From Chloroflexota bacterium (GTDB taxonomy: Bacteria > Chloroflexota > Limnocylindria > Limnocylindrales > CSP1-4): a stretch of 6,334 nucleotides of DNA. The notes below the pieces were generated by a model that was not told the DNA's origin, made no database searches, and saw only the letters and a list, made by a program, of their open reading frames with translations. Location: contig JAJYXX010000095.1 of the NCBI GenBank assembly GCA_021801545.1, positions 1 through 6,334 on the forward strand, in the 5' to 3' direction. Within the stretch, counting starts at the first letter, position 1; each line of letters opens with the position of its first letter. The translations under genes were made by a program, and so were the position numbers. Shown in pieces: positions 1 to 5,198 of this stretch.

Positions 1-167
1 TGGACGGGGCCCGGATCGTCCAGACGACCGGCCAGAGCGGGAACCCGTTCGATCGCCACTACGGCGACCTCGTCGGTCCCTGGGCGCGCGGCGAGACGGT
101 GCCCCTGCCGTTCAGCCGGGCGGCGGTCGAGGCGAGTGCCGCCGCCACGCTCACCCTGGCGCCCTGA
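1..167 (+). CDS. Penicillin acylase family (S45) hydrolase, C-terminal end (partial)
   Basis: The first complete codon is at base 3; 54 codons precede a TGA at 165-167, and the rest of the gene lies left of the window. The visible stretch contains TTGQSGNPFDRHYGDLVGPW, followed by RGETVPLPF. This matches the end of the beta chain in penicillin-acylase-type N-terminal-nucleophile amidohydrolases, where a GQSGNP-x-x-x-HY motif followed by W-x-x-G is highly conserved. Family members are usually secreted and self-cleaving and hydrolyse amide bonds, including acyl-homoserine lactones and beta-lactam side chains. The catalytic serine and signal peptide are outside the window, so substrate and activity cannot be judged. 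It ends 31 bp from the stop of the convergent Rieske gene. I saw no clear terminator in that gap. Confidence 0.8.
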   Translation, partial: DGARIVQTTGQSGNPFDRHYGDLVGPWARGETVPLPFSRAAVEASAAATLTLAP

Positions 168-198
168 GCTTGCCGGGGCACCTGCCGGTCGCGCTCGG

Positions 199-537
199 CT
201 ACTCGTTCACCTCGAGCGGGCCCTCGGGGACCTCGATCAGGACCCGGCCGTCCTCGACGACGACCGGATAGCGGACGAGCGGGAGTTCCGCTGGCGGGTC
301 GAGCGCCTCGCCACTCGCCAGATCGAAGCGCGACAGGTGGAGCGCACAGGTCAGCGAGCCTCGCGTCAGGAACCCCTTGTCGAGCTCGAAGTACTGGTGG
401 CTGCAGACCCCCTGGAACGCCCGCAGCTCACCCTCGACGTTGACCACGAGGACCGGCTCGGTGCCGCTCGCCCAGGCCATCTTCATCGTCCCGGGCGGCA
501 CCTCGTCCACCCCGAGCAGGTCGATCCGGCGGGTCAC
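199..537 (-). CDS. Rieske [2Fe-2S] ferredoxin associated with the suf genes
   Basis: This is a 112-residue soluble protein consisting of one Rieske domain. All four cluster ligands are visible: Cys45 and His47 in C-S-H, then Cys64 and His67 in C-A-L-H, followed by SRFDLASGEAL as in ferredoxin subunits of multicomponent oxygenases. The usual Pro (CPH) and CPWH residues are replaced, giving a form closer to toluene-monooxygenase-type Rieske ferredoxins. There is no signal peptide or membrane segment, so it is cytoplasmic. The start is GTG (535-537); a GGAG lies 11 bases upstream and no better start exists. It follows sufD by 179 bp on the same strand. In many actinobacterial suf operons a Rieske ferredoxin of this size sits after sufD, so a role in electron delivery or as a client of Fe-S assembly is likely, but its partner is unknown. 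No oxygenase gene is nearby. Confidence 0.88.
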   Translation of the reverse strand: MTRRIDLLGVDEVPPGTMKMAWASGTEPVLVVNVEGELRAFQGVCSHQYFELDKGFLTRGSLTCALHLSRFDLASGEALDPPAELPLVRYPVVVEDGRVLIEVPEGPLEVNE

Positions 538-570
538 CTCTGTCGCGACTCCACGGACGATGGCCGGGCA

Positions 571-609
571 GCGAGGCGAGCCTCGACCGAAGGTCGAGCC
601 GAGCCTCGC
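571..609. repeat. Hairpin between sufD and the Rieske gene
   Basis: This inverted repeat is centred on base 590. Outer arms GCGAGGC (571-577) and GCCTCGC (603-609) pair over 7 bp. Inner arms CTCGACC (582-588) and GGTCGAG (592-598) pair over another 7 bp around a GAA triloop, with a small mismatched internal loop between the stems. No T-run follows on either strand, so it is not a canonical intrinsic terminator. It could be an RNA-stabilising or attenuating structure in the suf transcript, or a dispersed extragenic palindrome. Confidence 0.7.
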
Positions 610-621
610 GGAGGGGGTGAC

Positions 622-691
622 GCGGGGCGCAATGCCGGTCGGAAGCGGCCGTCAGCGGAGCGCAGGCCGCGTAGACCGGCGTTCGCCCCGC
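622..691. repeat. Long imperfect hairpin just after sufD
   Basis: The arms GCGGGGCG (622-629) and CGCCCCGC (684-691) pair over 8 bp. After one bulged base, AA/TT and a T-G position, GCCGGTC (634-640) pairs with GACCGGC (674-680). Inside these, GCGGCC (645-650) pairs with GGCCGC (665-670), and GCG/CGC can close the tip. The T-G position is a wobble in plus-strand RNA but an A-C mismatch in the suf-strand RNA. The structure begins 25 bases past the sufD stop, where a terminator or processing site would lie, but it has no U-tract. Confidence 0.65.
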
Positions 692-716
692 GGCAGGACC
701 CCATTCGCACCCTGCC

Positions 717-2117
717 TCAGGCCACCGCGGGGCGCCGGCCGGCGGCCCACTTCTGCTCGAGCAGCTCGCGCAGCCGATCCTGCGCCGAAGCGAGCGGCAC
801 CCGCGCCACGACCGGCTCGAGGAAGCCGAGCACGATGAACTTGCGCGCCTCGTCCGGCGGGATCCCGCGCGTCTCGAGGTAGAACAGCTGGGTCTCGTCG
901 ATCGGGCCGACCGACGACGAATGGGCCGCCCGCCGGCAGTCGGGCTGGTCGATCTCGAGGCTCGGGATCGCGACCGCCCGCGCCTGCTTCGAGAGGTTCA
1001 TGCCGAACTCGCCGAGGAAGCTGTCCGTGCCGACCGCCGACTTCTCGATCGTGATCAGGCCCTTCATGTAGCTGCGCGCCGCGTCGAGGAGGGCGCCCTT
1101 GCTCAGCAGGTTGCCGGTCGTGTCGCGGCCGACATGCCGCGTGTACGACGTGAGGTCGAACAGCTGGTCGTCCGAGCCGAACACGATCTCGACCTGCTCC
1201 ACCGAACTGTGGTCGCCGACGAGCCGGTTGTCGACACGGCTGCGGACCAGCCGGCTGCCGAGCTGGGCGAGGGCCCAGTGGAGCGACGCCCCCTCCCCCA
1301 CCGCAGCCTGGCGGTGCTGGAAGGACACCTGCCCGCGGCCGAAGTCCTGGAGACTCGCCATCGCCAGGTTCGAGCCTCGTCCCAGCAGCACCTCCGTCGT
1401 CCCGGCGAAAAGCGACTGGCCGGCGCCCGCGATGGCTGGTTTCGATGCCACCTGCTCCTCGACGATCGTCGCCCCGGAGTCCTCGCCGAGCGAGACGATC
1501 GTTCGGCTGATGAGCGCCCGATTCGGGGCGCCGAGCGCCCAGCGGACGACGATCGGTCGCTCGACGCGGACGCCGTCGGGCACGTGCAAGACGACGCCCT
1601 GACTCCAGAAGGCCCGCGTCAGCTGGGCCAGCTTGTCGGAATCCGGCAGCGTCACGCCGCCCTCGAGGATCGACCGGACGAGCTCGGGGTTCCGTCGCAG
1701 GACACCACCCAGGGTGTCGAAGACGACCCCGGCATGGACGAGCTCGGGAGCCAGGGCGAGGATCGGTACCGCATCCTCGCGGATCTCGACGAGGCCGGAG
1801 GCCCCGTCCGGGATCCGGGCCGGATCGGTCGCATCGGCCGAGGCGTCCCACTGCGGCGCTTCGTGGGGTTGAACGTCGCCGAGACGCGCGGACCGCAGGT
1901 CGACGTACGTCGTGTACAGCTGGTTCGTCTCGATCGGCAGCTCGGCGAACCGGGCGAGTGCCGCCAGGCGGTCGGCCTGGAGCCAGCCGGGCTCGGCGCA
2001 CGCTTCAGACGCCCGACGGACGGCGGCTTCGTCGGCGAAGGAGAGCGTGAGATCCGTGGGCGCCTGGCGCGGCGCCCGGGCACCTGACGCCGGGGTTGTC
2101 TCGGCGGGGGCCGTCAT
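717..2117 (-). CDS. sufD: Fe-S cluster assembly protein SufD
   Basis: This 466-residue protein belongs to the SufB/SufD family and pairs with SufB in the SufBC2D scaffold that builds Fe-S clusters in the cytoplasm. The beta-helix core covers about residues 100-390. The C-terminal family signature reads HSSSVGPIDETQLFYLETRG (399-418), then GFLEPVV. His399 aligns with E. coli SufD His360, proposed as a ligand at the SufB-SufD interface. Residues 1-20 are Ala/Pro rich and probably disordered. The ATG (2115-2117) overlaps the sufB stop as ATGA, and a GGAGG (2128-2132) sits 10 bases upstream inside sufB, so the two are translationally coupled. The frame is open upstream to 2822, but that part is antiparallel noise within sufB. 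The length is normal for the family. Confidence 0.93.
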   Translation of the reverse strand: MTAPAETTPASGARAPRQAPTDLTLSFADEAAVRRASEACAEPGWLQADRLAALARFAELPIETNQLYTTYVDLRSARLGDVQPHEAPQWDASADATDPARIPDGASGLVEIREDAVPILALAPELVHAGVVFDTLGGVLRRNPELVRSILEGGVTLPDSDKLAQLTRAFWSQGVVLHVPDGVRVERPIVVRWALGAPNRALISRTIVSLGEDSGATIVEEQVASKPAIAGAGQSLFAGTTEVLLGRGSNLAMASLQDFGRGQVSFQHRQAAVGEGASLHWALAQLGSRLVRSRVDNRLVGDHSSVEQVEIVFGSDDQLFDLTSYTRHVGRDTTGNLLSKGALLDAARSYMKGLITIEKSAVGTDSFLGEFGMNLSKQARAVAIPSLEIDQPDCRRAAHSSSVGPIDETQLFYLETRGIPPDEARKFIVLGFLEPVVARVPLASAQDRLRELLEQKWAAGRRPAVA

Positions 2118-3517
2118 CCGAGCGACCCCTCCATCTCGAGCTTGACGAGCCGGTTGAACTCGATCGCGTACTCCATCGGGAGCTCCTTGGTGAAGACCTC
2201 GAGGAACCCCTGAACGATCAGGTTCTGCGCCTCGTTCTCGGTCAGCCCGCGGCTCATGAGGTAGAAGATCTGGTCGGCGCTGATCTTTCCGACGGTGGCC
2301 TCGTGGGTCATCGTCGTGTCGTCTTCCTGAATGTCGATGTAGGGGTACGTGTCGCTCCGGCTGATGTCGTCGAGCATGAGCGCGTCGCAGCGCACGCTCG
2401 CGACCGCCCCCGTCGCACCCGGCGCGACCTTCAGCGTGCCGCGGTATGTCGCCCGCCCGCCGTCCTTGGAGACCGACTTCGAGACGATCCGGCTCCGCGT
2501 GTTCGACGCCAGGTGGATCGCCTTGGCGCCGGTGTCCTGGTGCTGGTCCCGGCCGGCGACGGCGACCGAGATGATGTCGGCGGTGGCGCCTTCGCCGCGC
2601 AGATAGATGCTCGGGTACTTGACCGTCTTGCGCGACCCGGTGTTCGCATCGATCCACTCGACGGTCGCGTTCTCGTGGGCGTGGGCGCGCTTCGTGACGA
2701 GGTTGTAGACGTCGTTCGACCAGTTCTGGATCGTCGTGTAGCGGACCTTCGAACCGGGCAGCGCGATCACCTCGACGACCGCGGCGTGGAGCGAATCGGT
2801 GGCATATATGGGGGCCGTACACCCCTCTATATAGTGCACTTTGGCATTTTCATCCACGATAATCAGCGTCCGTTCGAACTGGCCGGTGTTCTCGGCGTTG
2901 ATCCGGAAGTAGGCCTGGAGCGGGAGCGGGACCTCGACGCCCTTGGGGACGTAGACGAACGACCCGCCCGACCAGACCGCGCTGTTCAGCGCGGCGAACT
3001 TGTTGTCCTCGGGCGGGACGACCGTGCCGAAGTAGCGCTGGAAGATCTCCGGGTACTCGATCAGGGCCTGGTCGGTGCCCATGAAGACGACACCGATCTT
3101 CGACAGCTCCTCGCGGACCGAGTGGTAGACGACCTCGCTGTCGTACTGGGCGCCGACGCCGGCCAGGAACTTGCGCTCCGCCTCGGGAATCCCGAGCCGC
3201 TCGAACGTCTGCTTGATCTTCTCCGGGACGTCGTCCCAGGACTTCTCCTCCCGCTCGGAGGGCTTGCGGTAGTAGACGATCCGGTCGAAATCGATCGCAT
3301 CGAGCCCCTCGGTCCACATCGGCATCGGCCGCTGGAGGAAGTGCTCGTAGGCGCGCAGGCGGAAGCGGCGCATCCACTCCGGCTCGCCCTTGATCGCGCT
3401 GATCTCCTCGACCGTTTCGCGACTGAGGCCGCGCTTCGTCTCGGTGAGGTAGACGATCTCGTCCTTGAAGTCGAACTTCGAGCGGTCGTTGTCGACGATC
3501 GGCCGGGTCGCGGTCAT
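2114..3517 (-). CDS. sufB: Fe-S cluster assembly protein SufB
   Basis: SufB is the scaffold subunit of the SufBC2D complex, which receives persulfide sulfur and assembles clusters using SufC ATPase activity. This 467-residue protein is full length and carries no intein. Conserved elements are visible: PMPMW near residue 65, NSAVWSGGSFVYVPKGV (178-194), EGCTAP with Cys233 (the E. coli Cys254 region), RCDALML with Cys377 (aligns with E. coli Cys405), and HEAT at 405-408 (His405 and Glu406 align with His433/Glu434). The E. coli Glu432 position is Thr404, and the common FYC and NGFC cysteines are Leu here. I chose the ATG at 3515-3517 because AGGAG (3523-3527) lies 5 bases upstream; an upstream in-frame start at 3556 has no such support. 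Codons 219-241 are unusually AT-rich (see findings). No sufC is adjacent. Confidence 0.96.
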   Translation of the reverse strand: MTATRPIVDNDRSKFDFKDEIVYLTETKRGLSRETVEEISAIKGEPEWMRRFRLRAYEHFLQRPMPMWTEGLDAIDFDRIVYYRKPSEREEKSWDDVPEKIKQTFERLGIPEAERKFLAGVGAQYDSEVVYHSVREELSKIGVVFMGTDQALIEYPEIFQRYFGTVVPPEDNKFAALNSAVWSGGSFVYVPKGVEVPLPLQAYFRINAENTGQFERTLIIVDENAKVHYIEGCTAPIYATDSLHAAVVEVIALPGSKVRYTTIQNWSNDVYNLVTKRAHAHENATVEWIDANTGSRKTVKYPSIYLRGEGATADIISVAVAGRDQHQDTGAKAIHLASNTRSRIVSKSVSKDGGRATYRGTLKVAPGATGAVASVRCDALMLDDISRSDTYPYIDIQEDDTTMTHEATVGKISADQIFYLMSRGLTENEAQNLIVQGFLEVFTKELPMEYAIEFNRLVKLEMEGSLG

Positions 3518-3522
3518 CGGAT

Positions 3523-3527
3523 CTCCT
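3523..3527 (-). promoter_or_regulatory. sufB ribosome binding site
   Basis: Read on the minus strand this is AGGAG, 5 bases before the ATG at 3517. It decides the sufB start against the upstream in-frame start at 3556, which would add 13 residues not seen in the family. Confidence 0.8.
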
Positions 3528-3583
3528 GGAGGGCGTCGAGCGATGTTCGGGAGCAAGGACTGGCTCGCCTAATCCCGAGTGAC

Positions 3584-3612
3584 ATTATCGGAATTGGCGG
3601 GCGAACCGTCAA
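3584..3612 (-). promoter_or_regulatory. Housekeeping-type promoter of the sufB-sufD-Rieske block
   Basis: On the minus strand a -35 box TTGACG (3612-3607) is followed by a 17-base spacer (3606-3590) and a -10 box GATAAT (3589-3584). Each box differs from the sigma-70 consensus at one position, and the spacing is ideal. Transcription should start near 3577, giving a leader of about 60 bases before sufB. I see no clear SufR- or IscR-type palindrome overlapping it. Confidence 0.75.
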
Positions 3613-3625
3613 CGACTCCACCCGA

Positions 3626-3645
3626 GGCACCGGCGAGCCGGCGCC
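3626..3645. repeat. GC-rich inverted repeat upstream of the sufB promoter
   Basis: GGCACCGGC (3626-3634) and GCCGGCGCC (3637-3645) pair with one A-C mismatch around a GA tip; in practice the loop would be CGAG. It lies between the RND remnant's stop and the sufB -35 box. It may be a leftover terminator of the decayed gene, although no T-run follows, or simply a by-product of high GC. Confidence 0.4.
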
Positions 3646-3653
3646 GGAGCCTA

Positions 3654-3842
3654 TCAGTCGAGGCCGGCCGGCAGGGTCAGGTTGTCGGCTGCGAGGACGC
3701 CGCTCACCTGACCGACTGAGATGCCGGTCGCGGCAAGCTTCGCCGGACCGAGGGTAACGAGCACCCGCTGCTCGAGGCCACCGGTGACGCCGATCGAGGC
3801 GACGCCGTCGCGGATCCGGCGGATGGACGCAGGCCCGTCCGC
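3654..3842 (-). pseudogene. Remnant of an RND-family efflux permease
   Basis: Read on the minus strand, the frame ending at a TGA (3656-3654) contains DGVASIGVTGGLEQRVLV and then AKLAATGISVGQVSGVL, followed by NLTLPAG. These fit the periplasmic porter region of RND permeases (AcrB/SwrC type), which typically reads IPGVASVxVxGGxE, then VxVDPAKLAxxGLSxxQV, then PAG. About 60 residues remain of a protein normally over 1000 residues long. The conserved Asp of DPAKL is Gly here, the IPGV motif is RDGV, and both flanks are missing. The open frame extends to 3962, but that part overlaps the plus-strand glycosylase gene antisense and does not look like RND. I call it a decayed fragment, recognised by motif memory rather than by alignment. 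Confidence 0.6.
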
Positions 3843-3848
3843 TACCAT
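3843..3848 (+). promoter_or_regulatory. Candidate -10 box for a leaderless glycosylase gene
   Basis: TACCAT fits the TAnnnT -10 pattern and ends 7 bases before the GTG at 3856, so transcription could begin at or next to the start codon. No convincing -35 box or Shine-Dalgarno sequence is visible. This is tentative. Confidence 0.35.
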
Positions 3849-3855
3849 CCGTCCG

Positions 3856-5184
3856 GTGAGCCCGCCCCTTCGGATCGATCTCCCGACCGCCCGCCGCTTC
3901 CTCGTCCTGCGCCACCTGCTCGCCCCGCCGCGCTCGCTGCCGGCCGAGCCCGAGAGCGTCATGGCCGTCGTCGAGCGCCTCGGCTCGCTCCAGTTCGACC
4001 CACTCGAGGTGGCGGGGCGGAACCACGACCTCGTCCTCCTCGCCCGGATCGCGGGCTACCGGCGCGAATGGACGGATGCGCTGCTCTACCGCGAGCGCCG
4101 GCTGTTCGAGGCGTACAACAAGGCCCTCAGCCTGCTGCCCACGAGCGAGCTTCCCTGGTACCGGATCAGCTGGGACCGCGAGCACCGGCGCCACCACGCC
4201 GAGACGTTCCCCGATCACGCCGAGGCGGTCGAGGAGCTGCTCGAGCGGATCCGCCGGGACGGTCCACTGAGCCCGATCGATGTCGAGCCGCAGGCCGCCA
4301 TCGACTGGTACTGGCGCCCGACGAACCGGACCCGAGCGCTGCTCGAGGCGCTCGCCGAGGCCGGCATCCTGGGGATTGCCCACCGGACCGGCAACCGCCG
4401 CTCCCACGATCTGGTGGAGCGGCTCTTCCCGGCCGACCTCCTCGCCAGACGGGTCGACGAGCACGAGCAGCTCCGCCACAAGTTCCTCTCGCGCTACCGC
4501 GCCCACGGGCTCCTGGGCAGCGGCGGTCAGATCGAGCTGTGGTCCGGGGTGCGTTTCCACGAGCCGCGGCCGGGCGGCAGCGAACGACCCTCGGCGGCCG
4601 AGACGCGCCGGATCCTCCGCCAGGAACTCCTGGCGGAGGGCGAGCTGCTCGGCGTCGAGATCGACGGTCTGCGCGGCGAGCGGTTCCTCATCGGCTCCGA
4701 GCTCCCGCTCCTCGAGCAGGCCGAGCGAGAGCTGTCGGCGGAGGGATCACGTGGCGATCTCTGGCCGGGACGGCCCGGCGGCCGGGCGCCCGGCGTCGCG
4801 TTCCTAGCGCCCCTCGACCCGCTCGTCTGGGACCGCGACTTCCTCCGCCGTGCGTTCGAGTTCGACTACGTCTGGGAGGTGTACGTCCCGGAGGCGAAGC
4901 GTCGCTGGGGCTATTACGTCCTGCCGATCCTGTTCGGGGACCGGCTGGTCGGCCGGATCGAGCCGCGGATCGATCGCCGCGCCGGCGTCCTCCGGGTCAT
5001 CGGGCTGTGGTGGGAGGACGGCTTCGACCCGCTCACCACTCCCGGCTTCCTCGCTCCGTTCATCGAGGCCCTCGACGCCCACCGCCGATTCGCCGACGTC
5101 AGGCGCGTCGTCATGCCCGCTTCGGCCCGCCACCGGGCGTTCGCCCGGGCCGTCCGCGATCAACTCGCCGTCCCGCGCGGCTGA
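3856..5184 (+). CDS. AlkZ/YcaQ-family winged-helix DNA glycosylase
   Basis: The predicted 442-residue protein belongs to the HTH_42 family, whose studied members (Streptomyces AlkZ, E. coli YcaQ/AlkX) are base-excision glycosylases that remove bulky alkylated bases and unhook interstrand crosslinks. An N-terminal helical segment, PTARRFLVLRHLL, precedes the catalytic stretch LGSLQFDPLEVAGRNHDLVL; its Q-F-D (Gln46, Asp48) is the QxD form seen in YcaQ, whereas AlkZ has QxQ. The C-terminal family block runs from FLAPLDPLVWDR (316) through FDYVWEVYVP (336) to WGYYVLPILFGDRLVGRIEP (351-370). It is cytoplasmic, with no signal peptide. I chose GTG 3856 because it fits the domain start and a possible leaderless promoter. 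ATG 3823 is an alternative, but it falls in the RND remnant, and the frame's upstream extension to 3721 looks non-coding. The gene is divergent from sufB, and its stop is 14 bp from the ABC gene's. Confidence 0.85.
   Translation: MSPPLRIDLPTARRFLVLRHLLAPPRSLPAEPESVMAVVERLGSLQFDPLEVAGRNHDLVLLARIAGYRREWTDALLYRERRLFEAYNKALSLLPTSELPWYRISWDREHRRHHAETFPDHAEAVEELLERIRRDGPLSPIDVEPQAAIDWYWRPTNRTRALLEALAEAGILGIAHRTGNRRSHDLVERLFPADLLARRVDEHEQLRHKFLSRYRAHGLLGSGGQIELWSGVRFHEPRPGGSERPSAAETRRILRQELLAEGELLGVEIDGLRGERFLIGSELPLLEQAERELSAEGSRGDLWPGRPGGRAPGVAFLAPLDPLVWDRDFLRRAFEFDYVWEVYVPEAKRRWGYYVLPILFGDRLVGRIEPRIDRRAGVLRVIGLWWEDGFDPLTTPGFLAPFIEALDAHRRFADVRRVVMPASARHRAFARAVRDQLAVPRG
4614..4639. repeat. Perfect 11-bp inverted repeat inside the glycosylase gene
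   Basis: CCTCCGCCAGG (4614-4624) and CCTGGCGGAGG (4629-4639) are exact reverse complements separated by AACT. They encode part of RILRQELLAEGEL, so the structure lies within coding sequence. Its stem would be very stable in mRNA. Confidence 0.7.
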
Positions 5185-5198
5185 ACGCGGGGGGCCCC

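Noticed and set aside
622..691. Hairpin as an intrinsic terminator after sufD
   Set aside because: No T-run follows the stem on either strand, so it is reported only as a structured element.
921..2087. A 388-codon open frame on the plus strand, antisense to sufD
   Set aside because: It is an Arg/Asp/Glu/Pro-rich shadow of a high-GC gene with no recognisable motif; sufD on the other strand has clear family signatures.
2118..2822. In-frame upstream extension of sufD to 701 residues
   Set aside because: The extra 235 residues overlap sufB in another frame and look low-complexity; the ATG at 2117 has a GGAGG site and the ATGA overlap.
2096..3757. A 553-codon plus-strand open frame opposite sufB
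   Set aside because: It is antisense to well-supported sufB and its composition is typical of a GC-rich shadow frame; no motif was recognised.
3721..3855. Longer start of the glycosylase at ATG 3721
   Set aside because: The added 45 residues match no family feature and are antisense to the RND remnant; no ribosome binding site supports that start.
3514..4560. A 348-codon minus-strand open frame opposite the glycosylase gene
   Set aside because: Antisense shadow; the plus strand carries the conserved HTH_42 blocks through this stretch.
5185..5198. GGGGCCCC palindrome as a bidirectional terminator between the convergent genes
   Set aside because: An 8-base self-complementary run without a loop or T-tract is unsurprising at this GC content.
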